Shown: positions 1-8,867 of the stretch, in pieces
Position numbering within the stretch: position 1 is the stretch's first letter
Layout of the letters: every line of letters starts with the position of its first letter
NCBI RefSeq assembly: GCF_001957135.1
Contig: NZ_MPHK01000002.1
Location: forward strand, 18,124 to 82,123
From: Shewanella sp. UCD-KL21
GTDB taxonomy: Bacteria; Pseudomonadota; Gammaproteobacteria; Enterobacterales; Shewanellaceae
Reading direction: 5' to 3'
DNA length: 64,000 bases
Made by a program: the position numbers and the translations under genes
The notes under the pieces: model-generated
Database searches by the model: none
Told to the model about the DNA's origin: nothing
Seen by the model: only the letters and a program-made list of their open reading frames with translations

Positions 1-10
1 TTCAGAAAAG

Positions 11-86
11 TGGTGGGTCGTGAAGGATTCGAACCTTCGACCAATTGGTTAAAAGCCAACTGCTCTACCAACTGAGCTAACGACCC
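11..86 (-). tRNA. tRNA-Lys (anticodon TTT), copy 1
   Basis: The reverse strand gives a 76-nt cloverleaf with a 7-bp acceptor stem (GGGTCGT pairing with ACGACCC), encoded CCA, a GGTTCGAATCC T-arm and an anticodon loop CTTTTAA that places TTT as the anticodon. This is the last copy of the array in transcription order inside the window. More copies may lie beyond the left edge. It follows the tol-pal-cpoB operon, the same order as the lysT cluster of E. coli. Confidence 0.97.
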
Positions 87-155
87 ATCTAGTTTTACGT
101 AACGATTCATTACGTCTGAATTAAAGCCAAACTGGCAATCTCACCTTCAGAAAAG

Positions 156-231
156 TGGTGGGTCGTGAAGGATTCGAACCTTCGACCAATTGGTTAAAAG
201 CCAACTGCTCTACCAACTGAGCTAACGACCC
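156..231 (-). tRNA. tRNA-Lys (anticodon TTT), copy 2
   Basis: This copy is identical over 76 nt to the other three tRNA-Lys genes, including the encoded CCA. It lies 145 bp from copy 1, and the spacer between them is nearly the same as the other tRNA spacers, so the array grew by tandem duplication of a tRNA-plus-spacer unit. Confidence 0.97.
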
Positions 232-299
232 ATCTAGTTTTACGTAACGATTCATTACGTCTGAATTAAAGCCAAACTGGCAATCTCACCTTCAGAAAG

Positions 300-375
300 T
301 GGTGGGTCGTGAAGGATTCGAACCTTCGACCAATTGGTTAAAAGCCAACTGCTCTACCAACTGAGCTAACGACCC
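300..375 (-). tRNA. tRNA-Lys (anticodon TTT), copy 3
   Basis: This copy has the same 76-nt sequence as the others. It is preceded in transcription order by a partial tRNA-Lys copy (413-457) and a short spacer. Confidence 0.97.
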
Positions 376-412
376 ATCTTGGTTTTATCAACACTAATGT
401 CTTGATTGGAAC

Positions 413-457
413 AAAAGCCAACTGTCTGTTTTGAACAAGCAACTGAGCTAACGACCC
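413..457 (-). pseudogene. Partial tRNA-Lys copy A
   Basis: On the minus strand the first 18 nt match the 5' end of the tRNA-Lys genes (acceptor 5' strand and start of the D-arm). An unrelated 15-nt segment follows, and then 12 nt match the anticodon arm (CAGTTGGCTTTT). The rest of the D-arm, the T-arm and the 3' acceptor strand are missing, so it cannot fold as a tRNA. The same sequence recurs at 640-684. Confidence 0.8.
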
Positions 458-526
458 ATCTAGTTTTACGTAACGATTGATTACGTCTGAATTAAAGCCA
501 AACCGGCAATCTCACTTTCAGAAAAG

Positions 527-602
527 TGGTGGGTCGTGAAGGATTCGAACCTTCGACCAATTGGTTAAAAGCCAACTGCTCTACCAACTGAGCTAACGAC
601 CC
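527..602 (-). tRNA. tRNA-Lys (anticodon TTT), copy 4
   Basis: This is the first complete tRNA-Lys gene in transcription order and is identical to copies 1-3. It lies downstream of partial copy B. Confidence 0.97.
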
Positions 603-639
603 ATCTTGGTTTTATCAACACTAAAGTCTTGATTGGAAC

Positions 640-684
640 AAAAGCCAACTGTCTGTTTTGAACAAGCAACTGAGCTAACGACCC
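640..684 (-). pseudogene. Partial tRNA-Lys copy B
   Basis: It matches the partial copy at 413-457: 5' acceptor strand, a foreign 15-nt middle, then half an anticodon arm. It is the promoter-proximal element of the array, so it should be transcribed ahead of all four intact tRNAs. The 227-bp distance between the two partial copies equals the spacing between intact copies 3 and 4, showing that the remnant-plus-tRNA unit was duplicated as a block. Confidence 0.8.
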
Positions 685-772
685 ATCTTAAAGCTTTCAG
701 AATAATTGAAGTCTATAAATAGTATTCAATCAATCTGTCATCAAAATAAGTTAATCTAACTCATTCAAATGA

Positions 773-798
773 CCCCAGAACGTCGCTCCGTTCTGAGG
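773..798 (-). other. Leader hairpin of the tRNA-Lys transcript
   Basis: A 10-bp stem with a 6-nt loop (783-788) starts almost exactly at the expected transcription start of the tRNA promoter. No T-run follows, so it is not a terminator. It would be the 5' end of the precursor RNA. Confidence 0.55.
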
Positions 799-804
799 GC
801 GCCT

Positions 805-832
805 ATAATACCTTTTTCATTTGCTCATGCAA
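805..832 (-). promoter_or_regulatory. Sigma-70 type promoter for the tRNA-Lys array
   Basis: On the minus strand there is a -35 box TTGCAT (827-832), a 16-bp spacer and a -10 box TATTAT (805-810). The discriminator that follows is GC-rich (AGGCGCCC), which is typical of stable-RNA promoters under stringent control; that regulation is an inference. The promoter lies between cpoB and the array, so the tRNAs need not depend on tol operon read-through. Confidence 0.6.
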
Positions 833-903
833 GCGCAATTTAGCGTTTTTTTGCCGTTTGCACTAAAAACAAACTAAGAGGCTGTTTTTAGGTTAAATTA
901 GGG

Positions 904-1629
904 TTACAACGCAGACAATTGTTGCTGTGCTAAACGTGCCGACGCACTATTTGTGTATTCTTTAAGCACTCGATTGTAAAAAGTAGTTGCGGTAGCTTTA
1001 TCACCTTCTTTTTCAGCAATCATGCCTAACTTAACTAAACTATCACCACGCTTATTAGAATTAGGATATTTAGTGACCACAGCATCAAAAGCTTGCTTCG
1101 CTTCAGTAAAGGTACCTTTATTAAACAACAGTTGCCCTAACCAATAATTTGCATTTGCTGCATAAGTGGAATCAGGGTATTGCTTAATAAAATTACTAAA
1201 GGCAGGAATAGCCTCATCGTACTTACGTTCTTTAAGCACTAAATTCACCGCTTGCTCGTAACTTGCAGTTTCACCTAAGCTAGATGGGCCTGCTGAAGCG
1301 GCATTATTTTCAGCAACGGTAACCGTAGTCGCCGCTGCACTAGCTGATAAATTAGCAATTTCTTCATACAACTGACGTTGACGCTGTAACATTTGACTAA
1401 TTTGATAGTCTTGCTGCTCAGTAATGCCTCGCAAATCTAATACTTCACGTTGCAAAGTATCTAAACGCTGCTGCGCTTCAAATTCCGTTTGTTGTTTTGC
1501 TTTAATGATACGCTCGAGACGAGATATACGATCGTCATTTGAACCACCAGCAAGATCTTGCACCGGTGCTGGCGCAGCAGTGGCACCAGCAGCAAAAAAC
1601 ATTGCAGCAAATAAAACAGCATGTTTCAT
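904..1629 (-). CDS. cpoB: Cell division coordinator CpoB (YbgF)
   Basis: This periplasmic protein coordinates peptidoglycan synthesis with outer-membrane constriction by contacting TolA and PBP1B. It is the last gene of the Tol-Pal operon. The 241-residue product has a signal peptide (residues 1-18, ending ATA), a trimeric coiled coil at about 28-80 and a C-terminal TPR region (about 120-240) with three repeat units. The ATG at 1629 is chosen because a GGAG lies 7 nt upstream; a TTG one codon earlier is too close to it. The family is normally 240-270 residues, so the gene looks complete. The identification is secure from position and domain order. Confidence 0.95.
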   Translation of the reverse strand: MKHAVLFAAMFFAAGATAAPAPVQDLAGGSNDDRISRLERIIKAKQQTEFEAQQRLDTLQREVLDLRGITEQQDYQISQMLQRQRQLYEEIANLSASAAATTVTVAENNAASAGPSSLGETASYEQAVNLVLKERKYDEAIPAFSNFIKQYPDSTYAANANYWLGQLLFNKGTFTEAKQAFDAVVTKYPNSNKRGDSLVKLGMIAEKEGDKATATTFYNRVLKEYTNSASARLAQQQLSAL

Positions 1630-1693
1630 CAATAAACTCCTAAACTGGCCAGCAAGTGCTGGCCTTCCTATTACGTCAGCTCAACCGCGATGA

Positions 1694-2242
1694 TTAGTAA
1701 ACTAAAACACCACGACGGTTTTTAGCAAAGCCACTCTCGCTACGAGAGAAATCTAATGGCTTTTCTTCACCATAACTAACAACACTCATTTGACTTGGCT
1801 GTACACCCATACCTTGAAGGTATTTCGCAATGGCTTTTGCACGTCTTTCACCTAAAGCAATGTTGTATTCAGGTGTACCACGCTCATCGGCATGACCTTC
1901 GATTAATACGCGAACATTTGGATGCTCAACTAAGTAATTGCCATGAGCTTGAATAATGGCAGCGTTTTCGCTTTGTACTTCACTGCGGTCAAAATCAAAA
2001 TAAATGATATTTTGAGCGCGTAATTCTTCTTGCTCTACGCGTTGTTGCTCTTCAGGCGTTAAGATTGGTGCAACGCCTCCTGTTTCAACACCACCAGAAC
2101 CGTATTCACCGCCAGTAGTTGTGGTTGAGCCACTTGTAGAACCACTTGCATCGGTTTCAGATTCTGAAGTTGTGCTACATGCACCTAATGCCATAACAGG
2201 TACAACAACTAACATAGCTTTAAACAACTTATTCAGATTCAT
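1694..2242 (-). CDS. pal: Peptidoglycan-associated lipoprotein Pal
   Basis: This outer-membrane lipoprotein binds peptidoglycan and is redistributed to the septum by TolQRA/TolB. The 182-residue product has a lipobox LGAC with the lipidated cysteine at residue 22, a Ser/Thr/Gly-rich linker to about residue 60, and an OmpA-like domain. That domain carries the GHADERG and GERRA segments that bind meso-diaminopimelate. It lies 18 bp downstream of tolB and 64 bp upstream of cpoB in one operon. The linker is long and of low complexity, but otherwise the protein is standard. Confidence 0.97.
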   Translation of the reverse strand: MNLNKLFKAMLVVVPVMALGACSTTSESETDASGSTSGSTTTTGGEYGSGGVETGGVAPILTPEEQQRVEQEELRAQNIIYFDFDRSEVQSENAAIIQAHGNYLVEHPNVRVLIEGHADERGTPEYNIALGERRAKAIAKYLQGMGVQPSQMSVVSYGEEKPLDFSRSESGFAKNRRGVLVY

Positions 2243-2260
2243 TGGAAATCCTTATTAATA

Positions 2261-3589
2261 TTATAAAAATGGTGACCAGGCTGGTGATTTAACTTCACCT
2301 TGACCTGCGGGTAATCTTGCTTTAAATCGTCCATCCATAGACACCGCAGCGAGCACTTGCTTGCCTTGGTGTGTAGTACCATAGATAACCATGGTGCCAT
2401 TTGGTGCAATACTTGGCGACTCATCAAGGGTCGTTGATGTCAGCACTTGCATAAAACGGGTTTGCAAGTCCATTCGTGCAATATTGTATTTCCCGTTAGT
2501 ACGGTTTACAAAAATCATACTGCGACCATCTGGAGTGATCGTGCCACCTAAGTTCCACTCGCCTTCAAAGGTCATACGTGAAATTTTACCTGTGCTGAGT
2601 TTCACTTGGTAAATTTGCGGTTTTCCGCCGCGCTCAGAGGTAAAAATAAGTGATTCTCCATCTGGCATCCACGATGCTTCAGTATCGATAGCATAATGAT
2701 TAGTAATACGCTTTATCGCTTTACTGGCAATATCGATTACGTAAATTTCAGGCTGCCCATCTTTAGATAGGGTCACAGCAAGCTTTTTACCATCTGGAGA
2801 GAAACTCGGTGCGCCATTAATCCCCTGATGAGAACTGACTTTAGTACGCTCTTGGGTATAAATATCTTGCACAAAGATTTCCGCTTTACGGTTTTCAAAG
2901 CTCACATAAGCTAAACGTCTGCCATCAGGTGACCAACTTGGTGACATTAATGGCTCAGGCGAGCGAAGTAACATTTGCTCGTTATAACCATCATAGTCGG
3001 CAATCATCAAATGGTAAGGAGATTTTTCACCTTGTTTAACTACAACATAAGCGACTCGACTTAAAAATGCCCCGCGAATACCGGTTAATTTTTCATAAAC
3101 AATGTCACTAATGCGGTGACCATATTGTCTAAACTGTGCTTCACTGATAACAGTTTCACGGCTCTCAAGCAGAAGCTCACTGTTTTTCATTGGGCCTTTA
3201 TCAGTTTGTAGCTGGGCTTTGACTAAATCAATCAGATCAAAACTCACCAAATATTGATTGGTGCCATAAGGCTTAATTGAGCCCACTAATAACGCTTCAG
3301 ATGCCGTTGAATTCCACACTTGAGAGGTAAACTCTTTCACAGTGCTGATATTTGCTTGCGGTAAACTGCGCGCATCAAGCGGACTAAATGTGCCACTGCG
3401 AGCTAAGTCACTGGTCACCACATCGCTGATACGCTCAGGTGCAGGCCCAGTGCCTTGCCATACAAACGGCATAACCGCGATAGGTCTTGCAGCATCAACA
3501 CCTTCAGTAATAACGATATCTAATGCAGCATTCGCACTGCTACTTACAAGTACTACAAATAGTGTTAACCATTTTGCCAAAATCTTCAT
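2261..3589 (-). CDS. tolB: Tol-Pal system translocation protein TolB
   Basis: TolB is the periplasmic partner that shuttles between Pal and TolA. The 442-residue product has a signal peptide (residues 1-21, ending ANA) and an N-terminal alpha/beta domain. A six-bladed propeller follows, recognisable from recurring S/T-P-D-G motifs (SPDGRRL, SPDGKKL, MPDGESL, TPDGRSM, APNGTM). Its length matches the family (about 430-450). Only 9 bp separate it from tolA, consistent with translational coupling within the operon. Confidence 0.97.
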   Translation of the reverse strand: MKILAKWLTLFVVLVSSSANAALDIVITEGVDAARPIAVMPFVWQGTGPAPERISDVVTSDLARSGTFSPLDARSLPQANISTVKEFTSQVWNSTASEALLVGSIKPYGTNQYLVSFDLIDLVKAQLQTDKGPMKNSELLLESRETVISEAQFRQYGHRISDIVYEKLTGIRGAFLSRVAYVVVKQGEKSPYHLMIADYDGYNEQMLLRSPEPLMSPSWSPDGRRLAYVSFENRKAEIFVQDIYTQERTKVSSHQGINGAPSFSPDGKKLAVTLSKDGQPEIYVIDIASKAIKRITNHYAIDTEASWMPDGESLIFTSERGGKPQIYQVKLSTGKISRMTFEGEWNLGGTITPDGRSMIFVNRTNGKYNIARMDLQTRFMQVLTSTTLDESPSIAPNGTMVIYGTTHQGKQVLAAVSMDGRFKARLPAGQGEVKSPAWSPFL

Positions 3590-3598
3590 GTGACCCCT

Positions 3599-4531
3599 TT
3601 AATTAAATTCCGGTGATACGGTTAAATTAATTTCTTTCATTTTGTTATACACATCAGCTTCAGAAGAAACTGGTAACCGCCCTGCTTTATTTATCGCAGC
3701 TTTCGCTGCACGACAAACAACTTGATCGCCACTTAATGTTTGACTCGCGGTAACAAAGCCATCTGGCGCTAATCGAATTAACACACGGCAACTTTTACCA
3801 CGCATTGACTCATCAACAACCAAATTACGTTGGATGGTTGATTTAATCATCGCGGTATACTTGTTTACCTCAGATACAACCTGCTTATTACGGGTTGCAG
3901 ATAAGGCAACTTGCTCAGCAGCCATCGCATCGGCCATTTCTTTTTCCTGGCGAGCTCGTTCAGCTTCTTCGGCTTTACGCTTACGTTCTGCTTCTTCTTT
4001 ACGTTTTCTGTCTTCTTCACGCTTTTTAGCCGCTGCCGCTTCTTCACGCTGACGCTTTTCTTCAGCTTTTTTCTCTGCAGCTATACGCTCAGCTTCTTGC
4101 TGTTTACGAAGTTCGGCGGCCTTTTCTGCTTTGGCTTTTTCTGCAGCTTCTTTTTGCTGCGCAGCCTTAGCGGCATTATTGGCTTTTATGGTTTCTTGCT
4201 CTTTTTGCTTACGTTGAATTTCAAGCTGCTTAATACGCTCTTGTTCTTTTCGCACTTCTTCTCTAGCTTTGCGCGCTTGTCTATCAATTTCAGCTTGACG
4301 TTGTTTTTCTTTTCGCTCGGCATCGCTTCGTTGTTGTTTAAGTTTTTCAGCATGGTCATTAATGCGCTGCTGTTCAACCACAACGGCCTGCACAATGGGT
4401 TCGGATTGGGTTTGTGGTAAATGTTTAGGTTTATCTTCAAAACTAATGCCTAAAGCAAGCACCACGATAACACCAATATGAATGCCGGCAGAAATAACAA
4501 CGGGTAAAGTTAATTCAGATTTAACAGCCAC
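3599..4531 (-). CDS. tolA: Cell envelope integrity protein TolA
   Basis: TolA links the inner-membrane TolQR motor to Pal and TolB. The 310-residue product has one transmembrane segment near residues 12-31. A long Lys/Glu/Ala/Gln-rich helix (about 45-210) spans the periplasm. The C-terminal globular domain (about 215-310) carries two cysteines (in the KSCRV and VVCRA segments), the usual disulfide of this domain. It is shorter than E. coli TolA (421 residues), mostly in the helical region, which varies between species. It lies 4 bp after tolR. Confidence 0.95.
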   Translation of the reverse strand: MAVKSELTLPVVISAGIHIGVIVVLALGISFEDKPKHLPQTQSEPIVQAVVVEQQRINDHAEKLKQQRSDAERKEKQRQAEIDRQARKAREEVRKEQERIKQLEIQRKQKEQETIKANNAAKAAQQKEAAEKAKAEKAAELRKQQEAERIAAEKKAEEKRQREEAAAAKKREEDRKRKEEAERKRKAEEAERARQEKEMADAMAAEQVALSATRNKQVVSEVNKYTAMIKSTIQRNLVVDESMRGKSCRVLIRLAPDGFVTASQTLSGDQVVCRAAKAAINKAGRLPVSSEADVYNKMKEINLTVSPEFN

Positions 4532-4535
4532 TAAA

Positions 4536-4961
4536 CTACTCCTCTGGCGAATCAGTCATTAAGCCCACCGCAGGTACACCAGCACCTTGTAAACTGACCA
4601 TGAGTTGAATCACGTTTTCATATGCAATGCGACGGTCAGCTTTTACTACAACTGGTCTTTCTGGCTCAAGCTGGATCATTGCGCCCACTTGCACTGAAAT
4701 TTCATCCAAGGAGAGTGGATCGTTATTTGATCCGCTACCCACATTAAGAAAATATTCACCAAACTCATCAATAGAGGCAACAATAGGCGGTTTGCTTTCT
4801 GCCGATAATGGTTCAGCTTTGCCTTGAGGTAGTTCCACCTTTACGCCTTGTGAAACAATTGGCGCTGTCACCATAAAAATAATAAGCAGCACCAACATTA
4901 CGTCGATATAAGGTACAACATTAATTTCGGCAACTGGACGGCGGCGCTTACGTTGATACAT
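4536..4961 (-). CDS. tolR: Biopolymer transport protein TolR
   Basis: TolR is the stator-like inner-membrane component that uses the proton-motive force together with TolQ. The 141-residue product has a basic N-terminus (RKRRR) and one transmembrane helix (about 15-38). That helix contains the proton-carrying aspartate D20 in the PYIDVML motif, followed by a periplasmic domain. The start overlaps the stop of tolQ by one base, indicating coupled translation. It belongs to the ExbD/TolR family; the tol operon context rules out ExbD. Confidence 0.97.
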   Translation of the reverse strand: MYQRKRRRPVAEINVVPYIDVMLVLLIIFMVTAPIVSQGVKVELPQGKAEPLSAESKPPIVASIDEFGEYFLNVGSGSNNDPLSLDEISVQVGAMIQLEPERPVVVKADRRIAYENVIQLMVSLQGAGVPAVGLMTDSPEE

Positions 4962-5650
4962 TACACCGATTCCTTCTCGCTGTAGGCTTGGCGTTGTAAT
5001 ATGTTAGAAAATTCTTCCATAAAGTTAACGTGGGCCATTTCAAGTTTTTCTACTTGTGTCGAGAAACGGTTATAGGCAATAACAGCTGGAATCGCAGCAA
5101 ATAACCCCATAGCGGTCGCGATCAAAGCTTCAGCAATACCCGGTGCTACCATAGTTAAAGTGGCATTTTCTACTGTGCCCAATGCAATAAATGAATTCAT
5201 AATGCCCCATACTGTACCGAACAGGCCGATATAAGGACTGGTTGAACCGATTGTGGCTAATAAAGGTAAATGAGTATCAAGTTTTTCAACTTCACGGGAT
5301 AAACTGACTCGCATCGCCCTAGATGTGCCGTCCATAACCGCTTCAGGAGACTTACTGTTTGCTGAGCTTAAGCGTGAGTACTCTTTAAAGCCTGCGACAA
5401 ATAATGCTTCAAGGCCAGTCAATGATTCGCCGCGAATTGACAACTCTTTGTAAAGTTTATTCAAATCCACACCAGACCAAAAAGTATCTTCAAATTTTAT
5501 TGATTTAGCGCGGGCTGAGTTGAGCAATTTACGGCGCTGAATGATTACCGCCCACGAGGCAATAGATAAACATAATAAGGTTAGCATCACTAACTTAACG
5601 AGAAGACTTGCCTCTAGAAAAAGACCGATAAAAGAAATTTCAGCTTGCAC
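4961..5650 (-). CDS. tolQ: Tol-Pal system proton channel protein TolQ
   Basis: TolQ forms the pentameric proton channel around TolR. The start chosen is a GTG at 5650, giving a product that begins MQAEISF: a GGAG lies 7 nt upstream, and 229 residues match the family (230 in E. coli). Upstream in-frame codons would add residues with no homology. Three transmembrane regions are visible (about 12-34, 128-160 and 166-190 by hydrophobicity), including the conserved [10 protein letters not shown] segment. It overlaps the end of ybgC by 11 bp, so it is the second gene of the operon. Confidence 0.96.
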   Translation of the reverse strand: MQAEISFIGLFLEASLLVKLVMLTLLCLSIASWAVIIQRRKLLNSARAKSIKFEDTFWSGVDLNKLYKELSIRGESLTGLEALFVAGFKEYSRLSSANSKSPEAVMDGTSRAMRVSLSREVEKLDTHLPLLATIGSTSPYIGLFGTVWGIMNSFIALGTVENATLTMVAPGIAEALIATAMGLFAAIPAVIAYNRFSTQVEKLEMAHVNFMEEFSNILQRQAYSEKESV

Positions 5651-6038
5651 GATTAAACTCCTGCACAATATTGGATGGAATAGCCCTAGGTCTCATTCGA
5701 GATAAAGCAATACAAGCGACAACAATAGTGGCTTCACAATAGCTAACACCATTATCATCTAGCAATCGCTGTTTAAATATCAGCGAGGCTTTTTTTAATT
5801 CTGTGAGCTCAGATTCAACAATTAAGTTCTGCTCGAATCTTGCAGCAACTTTAAAGTCTAGCTCAGCATGTTTCACCACAAAAGCAATGTCATCAGCTAA
5901 CAATTCAGTTTGCTTTATTCCCATAGCTTTTAACCACTCAGTGCGAGCACGTTCGAAAAAGTTTAAATAATTCGAATGATAAACAACACCACCAGCATCG
6001 GTGTCTTCATAATAAATAGAAATAGGCCATGTAAACAT
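5640..6038 (-). CDS. ybgC: Acyl-CoA thioesterase YbgC of the Tol-Pal operon
   Basis: This hotdog-fold thioesterase of the 4-hydroxybenzoyl-CoA thioesterase family is the usual first gene of the tol operon. The signature [13 protein letters not shown] near the N-terminus contains the catalytic aspartate. It is followed by [14 protein letters not shown]. The ATG at 6038 gives 132 residues ([12 protein letters not shown]), close to the family's 130-140. A longer reading frame to a TTG at 6122 exists but adds unconserved sequence. No strong ribosome binding site is visible at either start. Its cellular substrate is uncertain; short-chain and phospholipid-derived acyl-CoA have been proposed for the family. 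Confidence 0.93.
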   Translation of the reverse strand: MFTWPISIYYEDTDAGGVVYHSNYLNFFERARTEWLKAMGIKQTELLADDIAFVVKHAELDFKVAARFEQNLIVESELTELKKASLIFKQRLLDDNGVSYCEATIVVACIALSRMRPRAIPSNIVQEFNRAS

Positions 6039-6245
6039 AATTAGCGATTGTGAATTTTGCGTAATAAAAGATGGCTTACTATACCGAGTACCACCACGCT
6101 TGTGAACAAAGCGACCTAGCAAAACGGTGATTATTTTAGGGTTTAAGACTTAATTTGGCATTAAAATATGGCTTTTGCAGAGATATTGGCGGCAAATGAA
6201 TAAAGTTTAATGTTAGCACCTTTTGCAGTTACATTTAGGTAACAT

Positions 6246-6308
6246 AAAAATTGAGATTAACATCATGAATAAGCTGTAAATCTAGGCCTTTCAAGATATT
6301 AATCTCAA
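6246..6308 (-). terminator. Rho-independent terminator with a large loop
   Basis: On the minus strand a perfect 10-bp stem (TTGAGATTAA with TTAATCTCAA) closes a 38-nt loop and is followed by TTTTTA. It starts 12 bp after the prolyl oligopeptidase stop codon. The long loop contains a further small palindrome (AGGCCT). Confidence 0.6.
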
Positions 6309-6320
6309 CATAAATTATCA

Positions 6321-8495
6321 CTAATGAATTTTGGCCGGAATAGCTAAACCAAAACTGTGCCACAAGAAACTGTATATATCCGCAGCTTCATCAATTTTCA
6401 TGGCAGTAGGTTTACCAGAGCCATGACCAGCATTGGATTCAATACGCATAATCACCGGCTTGTCTGCTTGTTGATGTTTTTGCATCATCGCAGCAAATTT
6501 AAAGCTATGCAGTGGCACAACGCGGTCATCATGATCTGCTGTCATCACCATAGTGGCAGGATAATCTCCTGGTTTGACATTATGATACGGAGAGTATGCT
6601 AATAATGCAGGGAATTGCTCAGCCACATCGGCGCTGCCATATTCACTGACCCAGGCCCAACCTATGGTAAACTTCTGAAAACGCAGCATATCGAGCACAC
6701 CGACCGCTGGCAGTACTGCGGCAAATAAATCAGGTCGCTGTGTTAATACCGCGCCCATCAATAAACCACCATTACTGCGACCATAAGCACCTAACTTTGA
6801 TTTGTTGGTGTAACCATTATCAATCAGGTATTCCGCAGCAGCGTAATAGTCATCAAACACATTCTGCTTTTTATCGAACATGCCTGCTTGATGCCAACTT
6901 TCGCCATATTCTGCCCCGCCGCGGATATTGGGAACGGCATATATTCCGCCCATATCAAGCCAGGCAATATTTGCAGGGCTAAAACGTGGTGTCATCGAAA
7001 TCGAAAAGCCACCATAGGCATAGAGCAGTGTTGGGTTGTCGCCATTAAGGCTTACCCCTTTTTTATAAGACACCATCATTGGAATACGGGTGCCATCTTT
7101 ACTGGAATAAAACACTTGCTCAGAAACGTAGTCATCGGGATTAAACGAAACTTTAGGCTGATTATATAAACTGGTTTCACCGCTTCTAAAATCAAACTTA
7201 TAAATCGTTTGCGGTTGCACATAGCTATTGAAGGCAAAATAAAAATAATCTTTACTGCGTTTTCCGTATGGGCCTAAAACACGCCCTTTACCTGGAAGCG
7301 CAACATCTTGCCTTTTGGTGCCATTTAAACCGTATATCGATACTTTACCTAATACATCATGTAGGTAACTCACTACAAAGTTATCATGGACAATCGCAAT
7401 ATCGTTAATGGGATCGCTAGACTCAGGGATAATGGTTTGCCAATGGGCTTTTTCTGGGCGATTAATATTTATCTCAATGACTTTTCCATTTGGCGCATCT
7501 AAATCTGTCTTAAAATAGAAGTGCTCTTCATCATTACCAAGGAAAACATATTGAGCTTCTAAATCGGTGATTAACTCAACCACTTTAGCATCAGCAGATT
7601 GCAGTGACTTATAGAAGAACCGATTGCGGCTATCAGTGCCTTGAGTGACAGTTAATAATAAGTAGTCACCCTTTTCGGTTATTTCAGCTCCAAAGCCCCA
7701 ATCTTTGTTTTGTGGTCGCTCATAAATAAGTATATCTTCAGCTTGCTGGGTACCAATTTTGTGGTAATACACTTTTTGATTAAAATTGACATCAGCCAGT
7801 GCATCGCCACCGACTGGTGCATCATAGCGAGAATAATAAACACCTTGGTTATTGGCGTCCCACGTGGCGGTTGAAAACTTAATCCACTCCAATTTATCGA
7901 CCAGCGCTGCGCCAGAGGCAATATCAATGAACTGCCATTGCTGCCAGTCAGATCCAGATTTTGAAACGCCGTAGGCCAGTGTTTTACCGTCATTACTGAC
8001 AGAAACACCAGATAGCGCAACGGTACCGTTTTCAGAAAGTGTATTGGGGTTAAGTAATTCTTTGGAATTGCCATCTTTGTCAGTTACATACAACACAGAC
8101 TGTGACTGCAAGCCGTCATTTTGATAGAAAAAAGTATTTGAGCCATGTTCAAATGGCGCTGACACTTTCTCAAAATTCCATAACGCTGTTATGCGATCAA
8201 CCACAGCTTGCTTATTGTTAATGTTATTTAAATACTGACTACCAAAATCTTGTTGTTGTTTAACCCACTGTTCAGTTTCTGGCGTATTTTGCTCTAAATG
8301 TCTGAAAGGATCGGCAACACTCACACCGTGTAGTGTTTCAACTAAATCTTGTTCGACTATATTTGGATAAGAATATTTAGTGGTACTTGTGACTTGTTCT
8401 ACCGTGGAGTCTGGTGCGTGTTGACAACCAGCAAGTACAGTTCCAAGGACAATGGAGAGTAGTGAACCCTGTAATAAGGGCATTTTTATTATCAT
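6321..8495 (-). CDS. Prolyl oligopeptidase family serine peptidase (S9A), lipoprotein
   Basis: This peptidase cleaves short peptides after proline. The 724-residue product has an N-terminal signal with a lipobox-like VLAGC near residue 23, so it may be a membrane-anchored periplasmic lipoprotein. A seven-bladed propeller domain (roughly 90-440) precedes the alpha/beta hydrolase domain. The catalytic triad is visible: Ser574 in GRSNGG, an Asp near 657 in DHDDRVVP, and a His near 691 in NAGHGSG. The ATG at 8495 has AGAAGG upstream. Length fits the family (680-730). The gene is monocistronic, with its own terminator. The propeller guards access to the active site, so the substrate is expected to be a peptide of up to about 30 residues. 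Confidence 0.93.
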   Translation of the reverse strand: MIIKMPLLQGSLLSIVLGTVLAGCQHAPDSTVEQVTSTTKYSYPNIVEQDLVETLHGVSVADPFRHLEQNTPETEQWVKQQQDFGSQYLNNINNKQAVVDRITALWNFEKVSAPFEHGSNTFFYQNDGLQSQSVLYVTDKDGNSKELLNPNTLSENGTVALSGVSVSNDGKTLAYGVSKSGSDWQQWQFIDIASGAALVDKLEWIKFSTATWDANNQGVYYSRYDAPVGGDALADVNFNQKVYYHKIGTQQAEDILIYERPQNKDWGFGAEITEKGDYLLLTVTQGTDSRNRFFYKSLQSADAKVVELITDLEAQYVFLGNDEEHFYFKTDLDAPNGKVIEININRPEKAHWQTIIPESSDPINDIAIVHDNFVVSYLHDVLGKVSIYGLNGTKRQDVALPGKGRVLGPYGKRSKDYFYFAFNSYVQPQTIYKFDFRSGETSLYNQPKVSFNPDDYVSEQVFYSSKDGTRIPMMVSYKKGVSLNGDNPTLLYAYGGFSISMTPRFSPANIAWLDMGGIYAVPNIRGGAEYGESWHQAGMFDKKQNVFDDYYAAAEYLIDNGYTNKSKLGAYGRSNGGLLMGAVLTQRPDLFAAVLPAVGVLDMLRFQKFTIGWAWVSEYGSADVAEQFPALLAYSPYHNVKPGDYPATMVMTADHDDRVVPLHSFKFAAMMQKHQQADKPVIMRIESNAGHGSGKPTAMKIDEAADIYSFLWHSFGLAIPAKIH

Positions 8496-8832
8496 TTTTA
8501 AGCAACCTTCTTTTGCATTGTGGCTTCATGCCTGAAAGTAATATACCTCAAAATATAATTATTGCGACAATCTGTATTTATTTAGTGATTACAAGACTAT
8601 TTCATAGGCTTATCACAAGATTATTTATAATAAAAATAAGTAGCCAGATACTTTAATTGAATAACTTAACAATTGATTATCATCAAATCTTGGGCGTTTA
8701 CGACTAAATATGCACACTAGATGATTATTAATTTACTTATTGCGCTTTTAGTTCATAAATGGGTGCTTAAGCGCTAAAGTCCAATCAAAAGTAGCATTAG
8801 TTTTTTTAATGCGAAGATGGAATTTTTCTAGT
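8496..8832. other. Non-coding interval upstream of the candidate small RNA
   Basis: This AT-rich interval separates the oligopeptidase start from the small-RNA promoter. Short open frames here have no ribosome binding site or protein-like composition. I see no feature beyond the oligopeptidase leader. Confidence 0.5.
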
Positions 8833-8861
8833 TTGTCAGCTTAGAGCAAAGTCTCTAATAT
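8833..8861 (+). promoter_or_regulatory. Sigma-70 promoter of the candidate small RNA
   Basis: A -35 box TTGTCA (8833-8838) and a -10 box TAATAT (8856-8861) are separated by exactly 17 bp. Transcription would start near 8868. No open reading frame follows before the terminator at 9015-9042, so this promoter has no other obvious purpose. Confidence 0.6.
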
Positions 8862-8867
8862 ATGCCT

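Noticed and set aside
863-891. Terminator of the tol-pal operon
   Set aside because: The CTAAAAACA/TGTTTTTAG stem is AT-only apart from its closing pairs and is not followed by a T-run. Termination before the tRNA promoter could not be shown.
3911-4420. 169-codon plus-strand frame opposite tolA, rich in Phe and Leu
   Set aside because: It is the antisense of the Lys/Glu-rich TolA helix and has no ribosome binding site.
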